NCBI GenBank assembly: GCA_934675575.1
Contig: CAKUQQ010000001.1
Location: 248,001-312,000, forward strand
Direction: 5' to 3'
DNA length: 64,000 nt
From: an uncultured Muribaculaceae bacterium
Lineage (GTDB): Bacteria > Bacteroidota > Bacteroidia > Bacteroidales > Muribaculaceae
Of the stretch, positions 1 to 9,316 are shown in pieces. The notes beneath the pieces are model-generated. The model was not told the DNA's origin and searched no databases. It worked only from the letters and a program-made list of their open reading frames with translations. Made by a program: the position numbers and the translations under genes. The stretch's first letter is position 1; every line of letters begins with the position of its first letter.

Positions 1-193
1 CTTTCACGACATGATTTTCAGCACGCTAAGCCAGCGCAACAATGGCGGTGACCACATTCTGCTCGCCAAGATGAAAAGTCTGTGGACTCTGTTTCTGCCA
101 AATGCGCCACGCAAGGCGCGCAAAGCCATTAAGAAGAGCACCACGCTCGACAAATACCGCTCTGCCGTGGCGCAACTTTTTGCCGAACTATGA
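1..193 (+). CDS. C-terminal end of an unidentified protein (5' truncated by window)
   Basis: An open frame enters from the left edge (reading from base 2) and stops with TGA at 191-193, giving about 63 residues. The tail is rich in Lys and Arg and looks alpha-helical. No motif is visible that assigns a family. It converges on the ZIP transporter gene on the other strand, with about 40 bases between the two stop codons. The frame could be non-coding, but its length up to the window edge and the convergent arrangement suggest the end of a real gene. Confidence 0.5.
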   Translation, partial: FHDMIFSTLSQRNNGGDHILLAKMKSLWTLFLPNAPRKARKAIKKSTTLDKYRSAVAQLFAEL

Positions 194-236
194 TTACTGT
201 TCTGCCTTAGCTGGCAGTTTACATGAATATACAGAA

Positions 237-1022
237 TTACCCCATCACCACATCGAGCACCATCATCAGTGCGAAGCCTAATGCAAACCCCACGGTGCTC
301 ATGTTTGAGTGTTCTCCCGACGAGGCTTCGGGTATCAGCTCCTCAATCACCACATAGAGCATTGCTCCTGCGGCAAATGCCAGCAGATATGGCATGGCTG
401 GCGTGATTATGTGTGCGAGTGCTATCACAAGCAATGCGCCCACAGGCTCCACCACACCGCTTAGCCCACCTATGACAAATGAGCGCATGCGGCTGTTTCC
501 GGCCATGCGCATGGGCATGGAGATTATGGCACCCTCTGGTATGTTTTGAATTGCAATGCCCACAGCGAGAGCCACGGCACTTGCCGTGCTTATGCCGGAG
601 TCAGGGGCTAGTGCGCCGGCTATCACCGTGCCCACTGCCATGCCTTCGGGCAGATTGTGAATGGTCACCGCAAGAGTGAGCATAGATGTGCGCGACAAGT
701 GGCTCTTGGGCCCTTCAGGGCTGTTTTCGCCAATGTGCAGGTGTGGTGTGATATAGTCAATCAGCAGCAGAAACGCCATTCCGGCCAAAAAACCTGTGGC
801 TGCTGGCACAATGCGCCAGTTGCCCATGCCGGAGGCCATGTCCATGCTGGGTATCAGCAGCGACCACACCGAGGCTGCCACCATAACGCCAGAGGCAAAT
901 CCAAGCAGCGTTTTTTGTGTGTGGTTGCCGATTTCTTTTCTTAAAAACAGCACCGTTGCCGCTCCGAGCACTGTGCCCGACAGCGGTATCAGTAGTCCTG
1001 CCAGTAGTGTTGTGTTAATCAT
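237..1022 (-). CDS. ZIP family divalent metal transporter
   Basis: Inner-membrane metal importer of the ZIP family (zinc, possibly also iron or manganese), 261 residues with about eight hydrophobic segments. The two family signature helices are present: HNLPEG at residues 122-127 and QNIPEG at 159-164. These carry the His/Asn/Glu metal ligands of the transport path. A short His-containing loop (PHLHIGE, residues 93-99) precedes them. The start codon overlaps the last bases of metG by 4 nt, so it is probably translated from the metG transcript. Family assignment is strong; the exact metal cannot be read from sequence. Confidence 0.93.
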   Translation of the reverse strand: MINTTLLAGLLIPLSGTVLGAATVLFLRKEIGNHTQKTLLGFASGVMVAASVWSLLIPSMDMASGMGNWRIVPAATGFLAGMAFLLLIDYITPHLHIGENSPEGPKSHLSRTSMLTLAVTIHNLPEGMAVGTVIAGALAPDSGISTASAVALAVGIAIQNIPEGAIISMPMRMAGNSRMRSFVIGGLSGVVEPVGALLVIALAHIITPAMPYLLAFAAGAMLYVVIEELIPEASSGEHSNMSTVGFALGFALMMVLDVVMG

Positions 1023-3067
1023 TTCACTTGCACACCGGGCATCACTGCGCCTTGCGGACCGATTACCACCAGACGGCCGTCGGCGTCTTCTGCGCTAAGA
1101 ATCATGCCCTGCGACTCAATTCCCTTGAATGTGCGTGGAGGGAAATTGGCTATGAAGCAAATTTCCTTGCCCACCAAGTCTTCGGGATTATAATATTTTG
1201 CAATGCCCGACACTATGGTGCGGCCTTTGAGTCCGTCGTCAATCTTGAAGCACAGCAGCTTGTCTGTTTTCTTCACCTTTGTGCACTCCACCACCTTGCC
1301 CACTCTGATGTCGAGTTTCGCAAAGTCGTCGTAGGTCACATTTTGTGCCACTGCCTTAGGCGTGAAGTTTTTCAGTATGTTTTCGTGCTCCGTTTTCTCA
1401 AGTTTCTTGATTTGGGCTTCCACCACGTCGTCTTCTATCTTTTCAAAGAGCAGCACTGGTTTTTCCACCGTGTTGCCTGGAGTCAGAATGTCTATATTGC
1501 CGAGCTTGTCCCATTCCACTTTGTCCATGCCCAGCATGTTGCGCAGCTTCTCGGCGCTGAAAGGGCAGAACGGCTCAAATGCTATTGCGAGGTTGGCACA
1601 CAACTGCAGGGCTATGTTCAGAATGGTTTCCACACGTTCTGTGTCGCCGGTTTTGGCCACCTTCCACGGTTCGGTGTCGGCAAGATATTTGTTGCCTATG
1701 CGTGCCAGGTTCATGGCCTCGTTGAGCGCGGAGCGGAAGTGGAATGTCTCTATGTTCTCGCCGAGCTTGTCTTTCACGTCGCTGAATTCGGCAAGCGTCT
1801 GCTTGTCGTAGTCGCTCAGCTCGTGTGCGGCTGGAATCACGCCCTTGAAGTATTTTTGCGTCAGCACCAAGGCGCGGTTCACGAAGTTTCCGAATATGGC
1901 CACAAGCTCGTTGTTGTTGCGTGCCTGGAAGTCCTTCCACGTGAAGTCGTTGTCCTTTGTCTCAGGCGCGTTGGCACACAGCACATAGCGCAGCACGTCT
2001 TGCTTGCCTGGGAATTCCTCAAGATATTCGTTGAGCCACACAGCCCAGTTGCGGCTGGTGGATATCTTTTTGCCCTCAAGATTCAGGAACTCGTTGGCAG
2101 GCACATTCTCTGGCAGCTGATAAGAGCCGTCGGCCATGAGCATGGCAGGGAATATCAGACAGTGAAACACTATGTTGTCCTTGCCTATGAAGTGGATTAT
2201 GCGAGTGTCCTTGTCTTTCCAGTATTTTTCCCAAGTGTTGGGCAGAAGCTCCTTTGTGTTGCTGATGTAGCCTATAGGGGCGTCAAACCACACATACAGC
2301 ACTTTGCCCTCTGCACCCTTGATAGGCACCGGTATGCCCCACTTGAGGTCGCGTGTCACGGCACGCGGCTGCAAGTGCTGGTCAAGCCAGCTCTTGCACT
2401 GGCCATACACGTTTGGTTTCCACTCCTTGTGCTCGTCAAGAATCCAGTGGCGCAGCTTTGGCTCCCACTTGTCGAGCGGCATATACCAGTGCTTGGTTTC
2501 GCGCAGCACAGGCACGTTGCCGGTTATGGCGCTGTGGGGGTTGATGAGGTCGGTGGCATTGAGCGATGTGCCGCACGACTCGCATTGGTCGCCATAGGCG
2601 TGGTCGTTGCCGCAGTGTGGGCATGTTCCCACTATGTAGCGGTCGGCAAGCCACTGGTCAGCTTCCTCGTCGTAATATTGCATCGAGGTCTTTTCCACAA
2701 ACTCGCCCTTGTTATATAGGTTCAAGAAGAAGTCGCTTGCCGTCTTTTCGTGTATCTTGCTTGTGGTGCGCGAGTAGATGTCAAACGAGATGCCCAGCTC
2801 TTCAAACGATTTTTTGATGATTGCGTGATAGCGGTCCACAATGTCTTGTGGTGTCACGCCCTCTTTTTGTGCCTTGATGGTGATGGGCACTCCGTGCTCG
2901 TCGCTTCCGCCTATCATCACCACGTCTTCGCCTTTAAGACGTAGATAGCGTGTGTAGATGTCTGCTGGCACATACACTCCGGCCAAGTGGCCTATGTGTA
3001 CCGGACCATTGGCGTAGGGCAGAGCCGTGGTCACTAATGTTCGTTTAAATTTCTTCTGTTCTTCCAT
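1019..3067 (-). CDS. metG: methionyl-tRNA synthetase
   Basis: Charges tRNA-Met with methionine in the cytosol. The 682-residue length matches the long bacterial form. HIGH signature is at residues 24-27 ([10 protein letters not shown]). A zinc knuckle follows near residue 146-162 (CPHCG...CESCG). The second class I signature is KISTS, a variant of KMSKS, near residue 336. The C-terminal 110 residues are a tRNA-binding EMAP/Trbp-like domain beginning near [13 protein letters not shown], which helps dimerisation and tRNA binding. The gene is followed by the ZIP transporter with a 4-nt overlap. A 563-residue open frame on the opposite strand is only a shadow of this gene. Confidence 0.98.
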   Translation of the reverse strand: MEEQKKFKRTLVTTALPYANGPVHIGHLAGVYVPADIYTRYLRLKGEDVVMIGGSDEHGVPITIKAQKEGVTPQDIVDRYHAIIKKSFEELGISFDIYSRTTSKIHEKTASDFFLNLYNKGEFVEKTSMQYYDEEADQWLADRYIVGTCPHCGNDHAYGDQCESCGTSLNATDLINPHSAITGNVPVLRETKHWYMPLDKWEPKLRHWILDEHKEWKPNVYGQCKSWLDQHLQPRAVTRDLKWGIPVPIKGAEGKVLYVWFDAPIGYISNTKELLPNTWEKYWKDKDTRIIHFIGKDNIVFHCLIFPAMLMADGSYQLPENVPANEFLNLEGKKISTSRNWAVWLNEYLEEFPGKQDVLRYVLCANAPETKDNDFTWKDFQARNNNELVAIFGNFVNRALVLTQKYFKGVIPAAHELSDYDKQTLAEFSDVKDKLGENIETFHFRSALNEAMNLARIGNKYLADTEPWKVAKTGDTERVETILNIALQLCANLAIAFEPFCPFSAEKLRNMLGMDKVEWDKLGNIDILTPGNTVEKPVLLFEKIEDDVVEAQIKKLEKTEHENILKNFTPKAVAQNVTYDDFAKLDIRVGKVVECTKVKKTDKLLCFKIDDGLKGRTIVSGIAKYYNPEDLVGKEICFIANFPPRTFKGIESQGMILSAEDADGRLVVIGPQGAVMPGVQVK

Positions 3068-3283
3068 ACCTATATTCTCTTGTCCTTTTGATGTTTTCAG
3101 TCTTGCAAAAAGCCTTTTGTGCGGTTTCTCGCCGCCAAGTGTGGCTTTTCAACGTTAGTAACTGCAAATTTACTACAAAGTTGCCGTTTGCGCCCTATTT
3201 TTGTGTCAGTTAATCGTTTCTCACATATTTTTCTCTTGTTTTTTGTCACCATTTCTCGTTTGCATGCCCCATGTCTATGGTCG

Positions 3284-3844
3284 TCACATTGTCTGCAAGT
3301 CGGGCAGTTGGGCTATTAGCCGTTGGTGCAGGCGATAATGGCCGTCAGTGGGGCGCACCACGCATCGGGCTATGGTCAATTCAGGCTTTACGCCAGGCTC
3401 GCACGACAGCAGTAGCAGCCGGTTGCCGTAGTCTATGGCGGCAGGGTTGTGGCTCTTGCCGCAAGTCCACTGGTTGTGCTGAGGTGTTGTTTCTGGGTCG
3501 TCGGGTTGCAGAAATCGTGTCACGCTGCGTTGCCAGTTGCTCAGTTGCCATTCCACAGGGCGCACGCACTGCGCTGGCATCATTGCTGTTACGGCACCGT
3601 TTGCGTCGGCGGTGAGCGCCACTTCTGCCGCCACGTCGTCGGTTGGCAGTAGCTCTGGTGGTGCTGTTGCAAGCAGTTCGGCATACCATCGCCTCAAGTG
3701 CATTGTCAGCAGTGAGTCGAGGTCTATTCCGTCTTCGCGCTCCAAAGTGCAGTCGTGCCGTGCGGTGTCGATGTGCAGCAGCGTTTTCCACATGTTGAGC
3801 ATTTCTTTTTCGCTCATGTCGAGCATTCCATTTGTGTTTTCCAT
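3284..3844 (-). CDS. hypothetical protein
   Basis: A protein of about 186 residues if it starts at MENTNGMLDMSEKE; an upstream ATG at 3898 would add 18 unconvincing residues. No signal peptide or membrane segment is visible. The N-terminal part is acidic and helical (DMSEKEMLNMW), with alanine-rich stretches in the middle and a C-terminal half rich in Arg and Leu. It may bind or sense something in the cytoplasm, but no family is recognised. It stands alone: metG lies downstream on the same strand after 216 bases and argF' diverges upstream. Coding is supported by codon pattern and length only. Confidence 0.6.
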   Translation of the reverse strand: MENTNGMLDMSEKEMLNMWKTLLHIDTARHDCTLEREDGIDLDSLLTMHLRRWYAELLATAPPELLPTDDVAAEVALTADANGAVTAMMPAQCVRPVEWQLSNWQRSVTRFLQPDDPETTPQHNQWTCGKSHNPAAIDYGNRLLLLSCEPGVKPELTIARCVVRPTDGHYRLHQRLIAQLPDLQTM

Positions 3845-4064
3845 GTCATTGTTTGTTTTTGGTCGCAAAATTACATCGTTGCCGCCACGGCTGCACACAT
3901 CAATCGGTCACATGGGCGCATGTGGCTTCGGGCGCTTTGCCACTGCAGTTTGGCGTAAAATGTGGCGTTTCACATTTATTATGCCGGCTCGTGGTGGTAG
4001 TGAGCCGAAAAAGCAGTAACTTTCGGCGATTTTTAGGAGATAATTAGTTAAAAGGTATAGTATT

Positions 4065-5018
4065 ATGAGATATTTTCAGCATGTTGCCGACATTGGCGAC
4101 CTAAAGGCTGCTGTTAGTGAGGCATTGGAGGTTAAGAAAAATCGTTTTGGCTATAAGCGCCTTGGCATCGACAAAACATTGCTCATGGTGTTTTTCAACT
4201 CTTCGCTCCGCACACGTTTGAGCACACAAAAAGCTGCCATGAACCTTGGCATGAACGTGATTGTGCTCGATGTCAACCAGGGCGCGTGGAAACTTGAAAC
4301 CGAGCGTGGTGTGGTTATGGACGGCGACAAAAGTGAGCATATCCTTGAGGCAATACCGGTGATGGGCAGCTATTGCGACATGATTGGCGTGCGCTCGTTT
4401 GCCACGTTTGAAAACAAGAAAAACGACTACGAGGAGAAAATCCTCAATCAATTCATAAAATATTCCGGCCGACCAGTGTTTGCTATGGAAACGGCCACCG
4501 TTCACCCTCTTCAGGCTTTTGCCGACCTCATAACCATCGAGGAGCATAAGCGCACCGAGCGTCCCAAGGTGGTGCTCACTTGGGCACCTCACCCCAAGGC
4601 TCTGCCGCAGGCTGTGCCCAACTCGTTTGCCGAGTGGATGTGTGCCACCGACTACGATTTCACAATCGCTTGCCCCGAAGGCTATGAGCTTGACGAGCAA
4701 TTTACACGCGGTGCCAAAATCACGCACAATCAAGACGAGGCTCTTGCCGGCGCCGACTTTGTGTATGCCAAAAACTGGTCATGCTATCGCGACCCCAACT
4801 ATGGCAAAATCATAAGCAAGGATATGAACTGGACTGTCAGCACCGAGAAAATGGCACTCACCAACGACGCTTTCTTCATGCACTGCTTGCCAGTGAGGCG
4901 CAACATGATTGTCACCGACGACGTTATCGAGAGCCCGCAATCTCTTGTTATCCCCGAAGCCGCCAACCGCGAGATTTCGGCAGAGGTTGTCATCAAGCGC
5001 ATGCTTGAGAGCTTGTGA
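4065..5018 (+). CDS. argF': N-succinylornithine carbamoyltransferase
   Basis: Transfers a carbamoyl group to N-succinylornithine in the succinylated arginine pathway of Bacteroidetes. At 317 residues it has the carbamoyl-phosphate motif SSLRTR (46-51), HPLQ (147-150) and HCLPVRR (273-279). It closely resembles the characterised Bacteroides fragilis enzyme as I recall it. The residue that distinguishes succinyl- from acetyl-ornithine users (Pro90 in B. fragilis, Glu92 in the acetyl enzyme) is Ser90 here, in DGDKSEH. Engineered Ser at this place was reported to accept succinylornithine. In Bacteroides the gene sits beside proA and proB; here those genes are 40-50 kb away. Confidence 0.93.
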   Translation: MRYFQHVADIGDLKAAVSEALEVKKNRFGYKRLGIDKTLLMVFFNSSLRTRLSTQKAAMNLGMNVIVLDVNQGAWKLETERGVVMDGDKSEHILEAIPVMGSYCDMIGVRSFATFENKKNDYEEKILNQFIKYSGRPVFAMETATVHPLQAFADLITIEEHKRTERPKVVLTWAPHPKALPQAVPNSFAEWMCATDYDFTIACPEGYELDEQFTRGAKITHNQDEALAGADFVYAKNWSCYRDPNYGKIISKDMNWTVSTEKMALTNDAFFMHCLPVRRNMIVTDDVIESPQSLVIPEAANREISAEVVIKRMLESL

Positions 5019-5124
5019 TGGCTTGAGATGGTGAAAAAGACTGCTTTGCATGCTTGCCGATAAGATGGGGAAAGCAGCAGTAGAGTGAAAAACAAATGGG
5101 AAAAGGAAATAAAGGAGAGGTAAT

Positions 5125-6324
5125 ATGCGAATATTCTCAATAATTTCAGCAGTTTTTGCTGTGTTGCTTATGTCGGGTGAGGCTGTGGCACAAACTTCCG
5201 ATGTGAGGCTATGGAGTGAAGGTGCTCTCAAGTGGAGCGACTTTTGTGGAGCTTCTCCGCTTGAGTCCGACAGCATTTCGTTCTTGCAGGTGGAGCTTGC
5301 GGTGAAGTCCGTCAAGGAGAAAGACATAGATGGTCAGGCAAGCGAACGCTTTGAGGCACAAGCAATCATGCACCGCAACGCCTCATTTGCCGATGCGTCT
5401 AAGTGTACACGTCAGCGTTTGCGCTATCACCAGTTGCAGTTCGATTTGCTTGAACTGCTCCGCCGTCGCTTGCAGCTCGACATCAACACTGGCATAAGTG
5501 CTTATGAGACCGACCGTCGCCTCAATGAGTATCAAAGCATTTATCGCCAGCGTCTCCGCCGCATCGACAGCGACACGCGTTGGGGCACCGACAGCGCTGC
5601 CCTTCAGGCTTGGAGCACCGATGTGCTTCGTCAGCTCACCGACATGGGCAACCCCTCGGCGGCAAGTATGCGTCCGGGCGGCTTCGTCTATGGTTTGTAT
5701 GCCGGAGTGGGAGGCATGTTCCCCACAGGTTCGCTTACCGACAATTTCAAGGGTTGCGCGGCGTTCACCATAGGTCTCACTGCCGGTTACAACCGCTTCC
5801 GCATCAAGGCCGATGTGTCTTATGGTCAGCCGTCATTCAACAACGACAACATTTTCAATCGTGTTGACGAGCTTGGTCGCCAGCTTCAGGGCAATGCCAA
5901 GGCCGATGCCACGCTGCTGTGTGTGGGCACACAGCTCGGCTATTGCGTTTATTCTGGTGAGCGTTTTGCCATCACCCCCAACGTGGGTGGCTTTTGGACT
6001 GGCTATAGCTGGGAAACTCAAGATTTGAATTGGGTTAGAAAAGAAGACACCGATGAGTTTGTGCCAAAAATAGTGGGTTCTTCCACATCGCATCTGCGCA
6101 GCTACAACTGGATTGCGTCGGTTGATTTCGACATCAAGTTTCACACCACCAAGTCGTCAAACATGCCCATCATCACATCTGGTCGTCGCCAGTCATTCAC
6201 ATCGTCGGTGCGCATCACGCCATTTGTGGCTCGTGCGTCTTATCACAGCGTGCCTTCCGTCAAGGGCTATCAGGTGGGTTTCTGCGTGAGCTATTGCGGA
6301 CTCGCGCGCAGCCTGCACCTCTGA
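5125..6324 (+). CDS. secreted protein with C-terminal outer-membrane beta-barrel-like domain
   Basis: 399 residues beginning with a clear signal peptide (about residues 1-22, ending SGEAVAQ). Residues 25-180 are helical and Arg/Gln-rich. They open with WSEGALKWSDFCG, which recalls the start of DUF922-like secreted domains, although no catalytic motif is evident. From about residue 185 (GGFVYGLYAGVGGMFPTG) the sequence alternates aromatic and small residues as in an outer-membrane beta-barrel. It is therefore probably an envelope protein. It follows argF' after about 105 bases and precedes the DUF4294 gene. Function is unknown. Confidence 0.75.
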   Translation: MRIFSIISAVFAVLLMSGEAVAQTSDVRLWSEGALKWSDFCGASPLESDSISFLQVELAVKSVKEKDIDGQASERFEAQAIMHRNASFADASKCTRQRLRYHQLQFDLLELLRRRLQLDINTGISAYETDRRLNEYQSIYRQRLRRIDSDTRWGTDSAALQAWSTDVLRQLTDMGNPSAASMRPGGFVYGLYAGVGGMFPTGSLTDNFKGCAAFTIGLTAGYNRFRIKADVSYGQPSFNNDNIFNRVDELGRQLQGNAKADATLLCVGTQLGYCVYSGERFAITPNVGGFWTGYSWETQDLNWVRKEDTDEFVPKIVGSSTSHLRSYNWIASVDFDIKFHTTKSSNMPIITSGRRQSFTSSVRITPFVARASYHSVPSVKGYQVGFCVSYCGLARSLHL

Positions 6325-6381
6325 TTGGTGACGCATGTGGCTTTTGTTTTGTGGATAGCAAAAATTAATCAGTTTTTACGG

Positions 6382-6411
6382 CTTGCGAACCGAAACTTTA
6401 TGATAATTTTG
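6382..6411 (+). promoter_or_regulatory. Bacteroidetes-type promoter for the DUF4294 gene
   Basis: CTTG at 6382-6385 is followed after 18 nt by TAATTTTG at 6404-6411. This fits the Bacteroidetes -33/-7 consensus (TTTG and TAnnTTTG). The start codon is 25 nt beyond the -7 box. Confidence 0.5.
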
Positions 6412-6436
6412 TGACCACCAAAATTTCATCTAAATT

Positions 6437-7081
6437 ATGAAACGGCTGATAACAGTTTTGGTTGTGATATGTGCGGCACTGCTGCCGTCGTTGGCTGATG
6501 CACAGACGCAGACGCATGTCGATGACATTGATTTGCCGTCGCCTTTGCAGCAAGTGTTTGCCGGCATGTATCATTTTCGCGACGCTGCCACAGGCGACAC
6601 CTTGGCAATGATTGTGTTCAATCCCATAACTGTGTTTCCGCCTGAGCGTTTTCGCAACAAGGCCGAGGAGCAGTTCTATTGGCGCACCGTGCGCGATGTG
6701 AAGCGCACCTTGCCCTATGCCAAGCTCATAGGCTCCACTCTGCTTGAAACTTATGAGTATCTCGAAACATATCAGTCGCAAAAAGCCAAACAGGACTATC
6801 TGATAAAGTTCGAGAAACAGCTTTTTAATCAATACAAGCCTCAAATGAAGAAGCTGACCAAAAATCAGGGCAAATTGCTCATCAAGCTTGTCAACCGTGA
6901 GACCAACCAGACATCCTACAACATTGTCAAGGCTTTCATGGGCACGTTCAAGGCTGGATTTTGGCAGACATTCGGACGCTTCTTCGGGGCAAATCTTAAA
7001 GACAATTATCGGCCCGACACCGACCGCACCGATGCCATGATAGAGCGCATTTGTGTCAAGGTGGAGCAGGGCGCATTGTGA
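6437..7081 (+). CDS. DUF4294 domain protein, exported
   Basis: 214 residues with an N-terminal signal peptide (about residues 1-22, ending SLADAQ). The DUF4294 core begins near FRDAATGDTLAMIVF and includes the family block FRNKAEEQFYWRTVRDVKR, followed by helical segments with conserved Tyr, Lys and Glu. DUF4294 is nearly confined to Bacteroidetes and has no assigned function; export suggests a periplasmic role. The Fur-family gene follows after only 4 bases, so the two are almost certainly co-transcribed, which may link this protein to metal homeostasis. Confidence 0.87.
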   Translation: MKRLITVLVVICAALLPSLADAQTQTHVDDIDLPSPLQQVFAGMYHFRDAATGDTLAMIVFNPITVFPPERFRNKAEEQFYWRTVRDVKRTLPYAKLIGSTLLETYEYLETYQSQKAKQDYLIKFEKQLFNQYKPQMKKLTKNQGKLLIKLVNRETNQTSYNIVKAFMGTFKAGFWQTFGRFFGANLKDNYRPDTDRTDAMIERICVKVEQGAL

Positions 7082-7085
7082 GTGA

Positions 7086-7535
7086 ATGACAGACAACGAC
7101 GGGAAAAATAATGGCATTATCGACAGCGTTGGCTTGCTGCAAAGTCACGGTGTGAAACCCACGGCAAACCGCATATTGCTTGTCGAGGCACTGGCTCACG
7201 AGCAGCGCCCCATGTCGCTTATGGAGCTTGAGGAGCAGATTGTCACTATCGACAAGTCAAACATTTTTCGTGCCCTCACCATCTTCCGCACGCATCATCT
7301 CGTTCACACCATTGAGGACGGCGCCGATGTGGTGCGCTATGAGCTGTGTGCCAGCTCTCACGATGACGACGACGATGACATGCACGTTCATTTCTATTGC
7401 GAGGTGTGTCACCGCACATGTTGCTTGCCAGAAATCAACATTCCTCGCGTCTCGCTGCCCGACGGCTACGAAATGCGCTCCATCAACTACATGGTCAAGG
7501 GCATCTGCCCCTCGTGCGCCTCAAAGGCCCACTGA
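7086..7535 (+). CDS. Fur family transcriptional regulator (Zur/Fur-like)
   Basis: Metal-dependent repressor of 149 residues. The N-terminal winged helix spans about residues 8-85 (KPTANRILLVEAL opens the DNA-binding part). The C-terminal domain has two CxxC pairs, CEVC and CPSC, that form a structural zinc site, plus HVHF as part of the sensory site. An unusual run of six Asp (SSHDDDDDDMHVHF) sits in the loop before the metal site and could modify metal binding. It is coupled to the DUF4294 gene. Its metal is not decided by the sequence; zinc or iron is most likely. Confidence 0.88.
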   Translation: MTDNDGKNNGIIDSVGLLQSHGVKPTANRILLVEALAHEQRPMSLMELEEQIVTIDKSNIFRALTIFRTHHLVHTIEDGADVVRYELCASSHDDDDDDMHVHFYCEVCHRTCCLPEINIPRVSLPDGYEMRSINYMVKGICPSCASKAH

Positions 7536-7553
7536 CCCACCCATTGACGCAAA

Positions 7554-8495
7554 TCATTTTGCTTGGTTTTTGATTATTAGGCGGGCGTTTCGCTGCAGGC
7601 CTGCCAGTTTCCCGCGTTTCACCGCGCTGTGGCTAAACAGGCGGCTGAAGTCGGCTTGCTCCATTCGGGTTATTTCTTCGGCAGTCAAGTGCAGCAGCTC
7701 GTCTTTTGGCTGAAGCTCTGCTATCGTGTTGCCCTTGGCTCGGCGGTTGTGCGGACAGCACTTCTGGCACTCGTCGCAGCCATACACGCGGTTTCCTATC
7801 ACCGTTCCCACCCATTCCGGCAACTCGTCGTGGCACTCTATGGTGAGGCACGACAAGCACTTTCTCGCATCTACCGGTTCTCCTCCACACAGCGCATGGC
7901 TTGGGCACGCCCTTTCACACGCATGGCAGTTGCCGCACGTCAGTGTGCACGGCTCGTCGGGCTCTATGTCGAGCTGCGTGACCAGAACGCCAAGAAAGTA
8001 AAATGACCCCTTTCCGGGCAATATCAGGGCATTGTTTAGTCCTATGAAGCCCACTCCGGCTTGCTGTGCCCAGTATCGCTCTCTGATTGGGGCTGAATCC
8101 ACGCAGCAGCGCGAGTCCTTGCCGGTGCTCTCCTTGGTGAAAGCGGCAAGCTTGCGCATACGGTCTTTCAGCACCTCGTGGTAGTCACGGCCATAGGCAT
8201 AATAGGCAAATTGTGCGGCATCATCGCTTTGAAAAGTGCTTGGATAATAGTTCATGGCCACCACTATCACCGTTTTTGCTCCATCGAGCAGCAGACCGGG
8301 GTTCTCCCTTATGTCTGGATAGTTTTTTGTCCAGTCCATGCAGCCGTTTTTGCCATCGGCAATCCATTTTTCATATCGTGCCACGGCTTCACTGTCCACC
8401 GGCTTCACCTTGGCCATGCCGCATGCGTCAAAGTCAAGCTCCTTTGCTTTCGCTTTGATTGTCAGTTTAATGTCGTCGTGTGCAGATTGTGTCAT
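7554..8495 (-). CDS. queG: epoxyqueuosine reductase
   Basis: Catalyses the last step of queuosine synthesis, reducing epoxyqueuosine in tRNA to queuosine with cobalamin and two 4Fe-4S clusters. The 313-residue length is normal for the short form. The two ferredoxin-like cysteine motifs are CGNCHACERACP and CDECQKCCPH. The N-terminal cobalamin-binding half includes GMAKVKP and the active-site region RYWAQQAG. It lies 38 bases after a polysaccharide deacetylase gene on the same strand. Its need for cobalamin is relevant to the B12 riboswitch elsewhere in the window. Confidence 0.95.
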   Translation of the reverse strand: MTQSAHDDIKLTIKAKAKELDFDACGMAKVKPVDSEAVARYEKWIADGKNGCMDWTKNYPDIRENPGLLLDGAKTVIVVAMNYYPSTFQSDDAAQFAYYAYGRDYHEVLKDRMRKLAAFTKESTGKDSRCCVDSAPIRERYWAQQAGVGFIGLNNALILPGKGSFYFLGVLVTQLDIEPDEPCTLTCGNCHACERACPSHALCGGEPVDARKCLSCLTIECHDELPEWVGTVIGNRVYGCDECQKCCPHNRRAKGNTIAELQPKDELLHLTAEEITRMEQADFSRLFSHSAVKRGKLAGLQRNARLIIKNQAK

Positions 8496-8533
8496 GCTGG
8501 GGTGGCGTGTGGTTTGTGGCGGCGGTTCTTTCT

Positions 8534-9160
8534 TTACATTGGTATCACGCCAAAGTCATATCCTTGGCTTTTAAGCCATTCGATTGCTCTTGGCATGGCA
8601 TATCTCATGTTTTTCTCGGCTTTCAGCGAGTCGTGAAACACGATTATTGAGCCGTTGCGGGCAAATCGCTTAACGTTGTTGAGCACGTCTTCGCCATTGA
8701 TTTTCTTTGCGTAGTCGCGTGTCACGAGGTCATACATGATTATTGTGAACCGCTCTCGCAGCACCTTTGACTGCCCCCATCTGAGCCACCCGTGTGGTGG
8801 ACGAAACAGGGTGGAGTGTATCAGCTCATTTGCCGTGAACACATTGTGCAGATATGTCTTTGTTGTCACCTTGGCGCCTTGCAGGTGGTCCATTGTGTGG
8901 TTCCCGTAGCTGTGTCCGCGTCGTTTTATCTCCTCAAAAAGTTCTGGGTGTTTAGCCACGTTGTTGCCCACCAGAAAAAATGTGGCCTTTATGCCATAGT
9001 GGTCAAGTGTGTCAAGAATCCACGGAGTTATCTCTGGCACCGGACCATCGTCAAATGTCAGATACACCGTGTGTCGCTTTTTGTGTATGCGCCACATGGT
9101 TTCGGGGAAAAGCATGCGAAATAGCAGCGGAGGCCGCTCTACAAGTCTGTTAAGATTCAT
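8534..9160 (-). CDS. polysaccharide deacetylase family protein (NodB domain)
   Basis: 208 residues carrying a NodB homology domain. Motif 1 is LTFDDGP near residue 34-40, with the catalytic base and metal Asp. Motif 2 is GNHTMDH, which supplies the two metal His ligands. Motif 3 is RPPHGW. Such enzymes remove N-acetyl groups from peptidoglycan, chitin-like polymers or LPS sugars. There is no clear signal peptide, though the N terminus (LLFRMLFP) could anchor it. It is upstream of queG in the same direction. The substrate cannot be named. Confidence 0.9.
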   Translation of the reverse strand: MNLNRLVERPPLLFRMLFPETMWRIHKKRHTVYLTFDDGPVPEITPWILDTLDHYGIKATFFLVGNNVAKHPELFEEIKRRGHSYGNHTMDHLQGAKVTTKTYLHNVFTANELIHSTLFRPPHGWLRWGQSKVLRERFTIIMYDLVTRDYAKKINGEDVLNNVKRFARNGSIIVFHDSLKAEKNMRYAMPRAIEWLKSQGYDFGVIPM

Positions 9161-9218
9161 AATTTCTAAAAAAAATTAAGCTGCTTGTGTTTTGCCGGTG
9201 CAAATATATATAAAAAAT

Positions 9219-9265
9219 AAAGACGAGGCGGCACATTGCTGTTGCTGTGTGTCAGCCTCGTCTTT
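9219..9265 (-). terminator. intrinsic terminator of the DUF2723 gene
   Basis: Perfect 11-bp arms AAAGACGAGGC (9219-9229) and GCCTCGTCTTT (9255-9265). On the minus strand the stem is followed by a T-rich stretch, as expected after the stop at 9317. Confidence 0.8.
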
Positions 9266-9316
9266 GCGAGTTATTGTTTCGCAAGCCAGCTGTGGCTTTG
9301 CGGTTCAGCGTTTTTT

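Noticed and set aside
1028..2719. 563-codon open frame antisense to metG
   Set aside because: It lies entirely inside metG on the opposite strand, shows no family motif and reflects the codon bias of metG.
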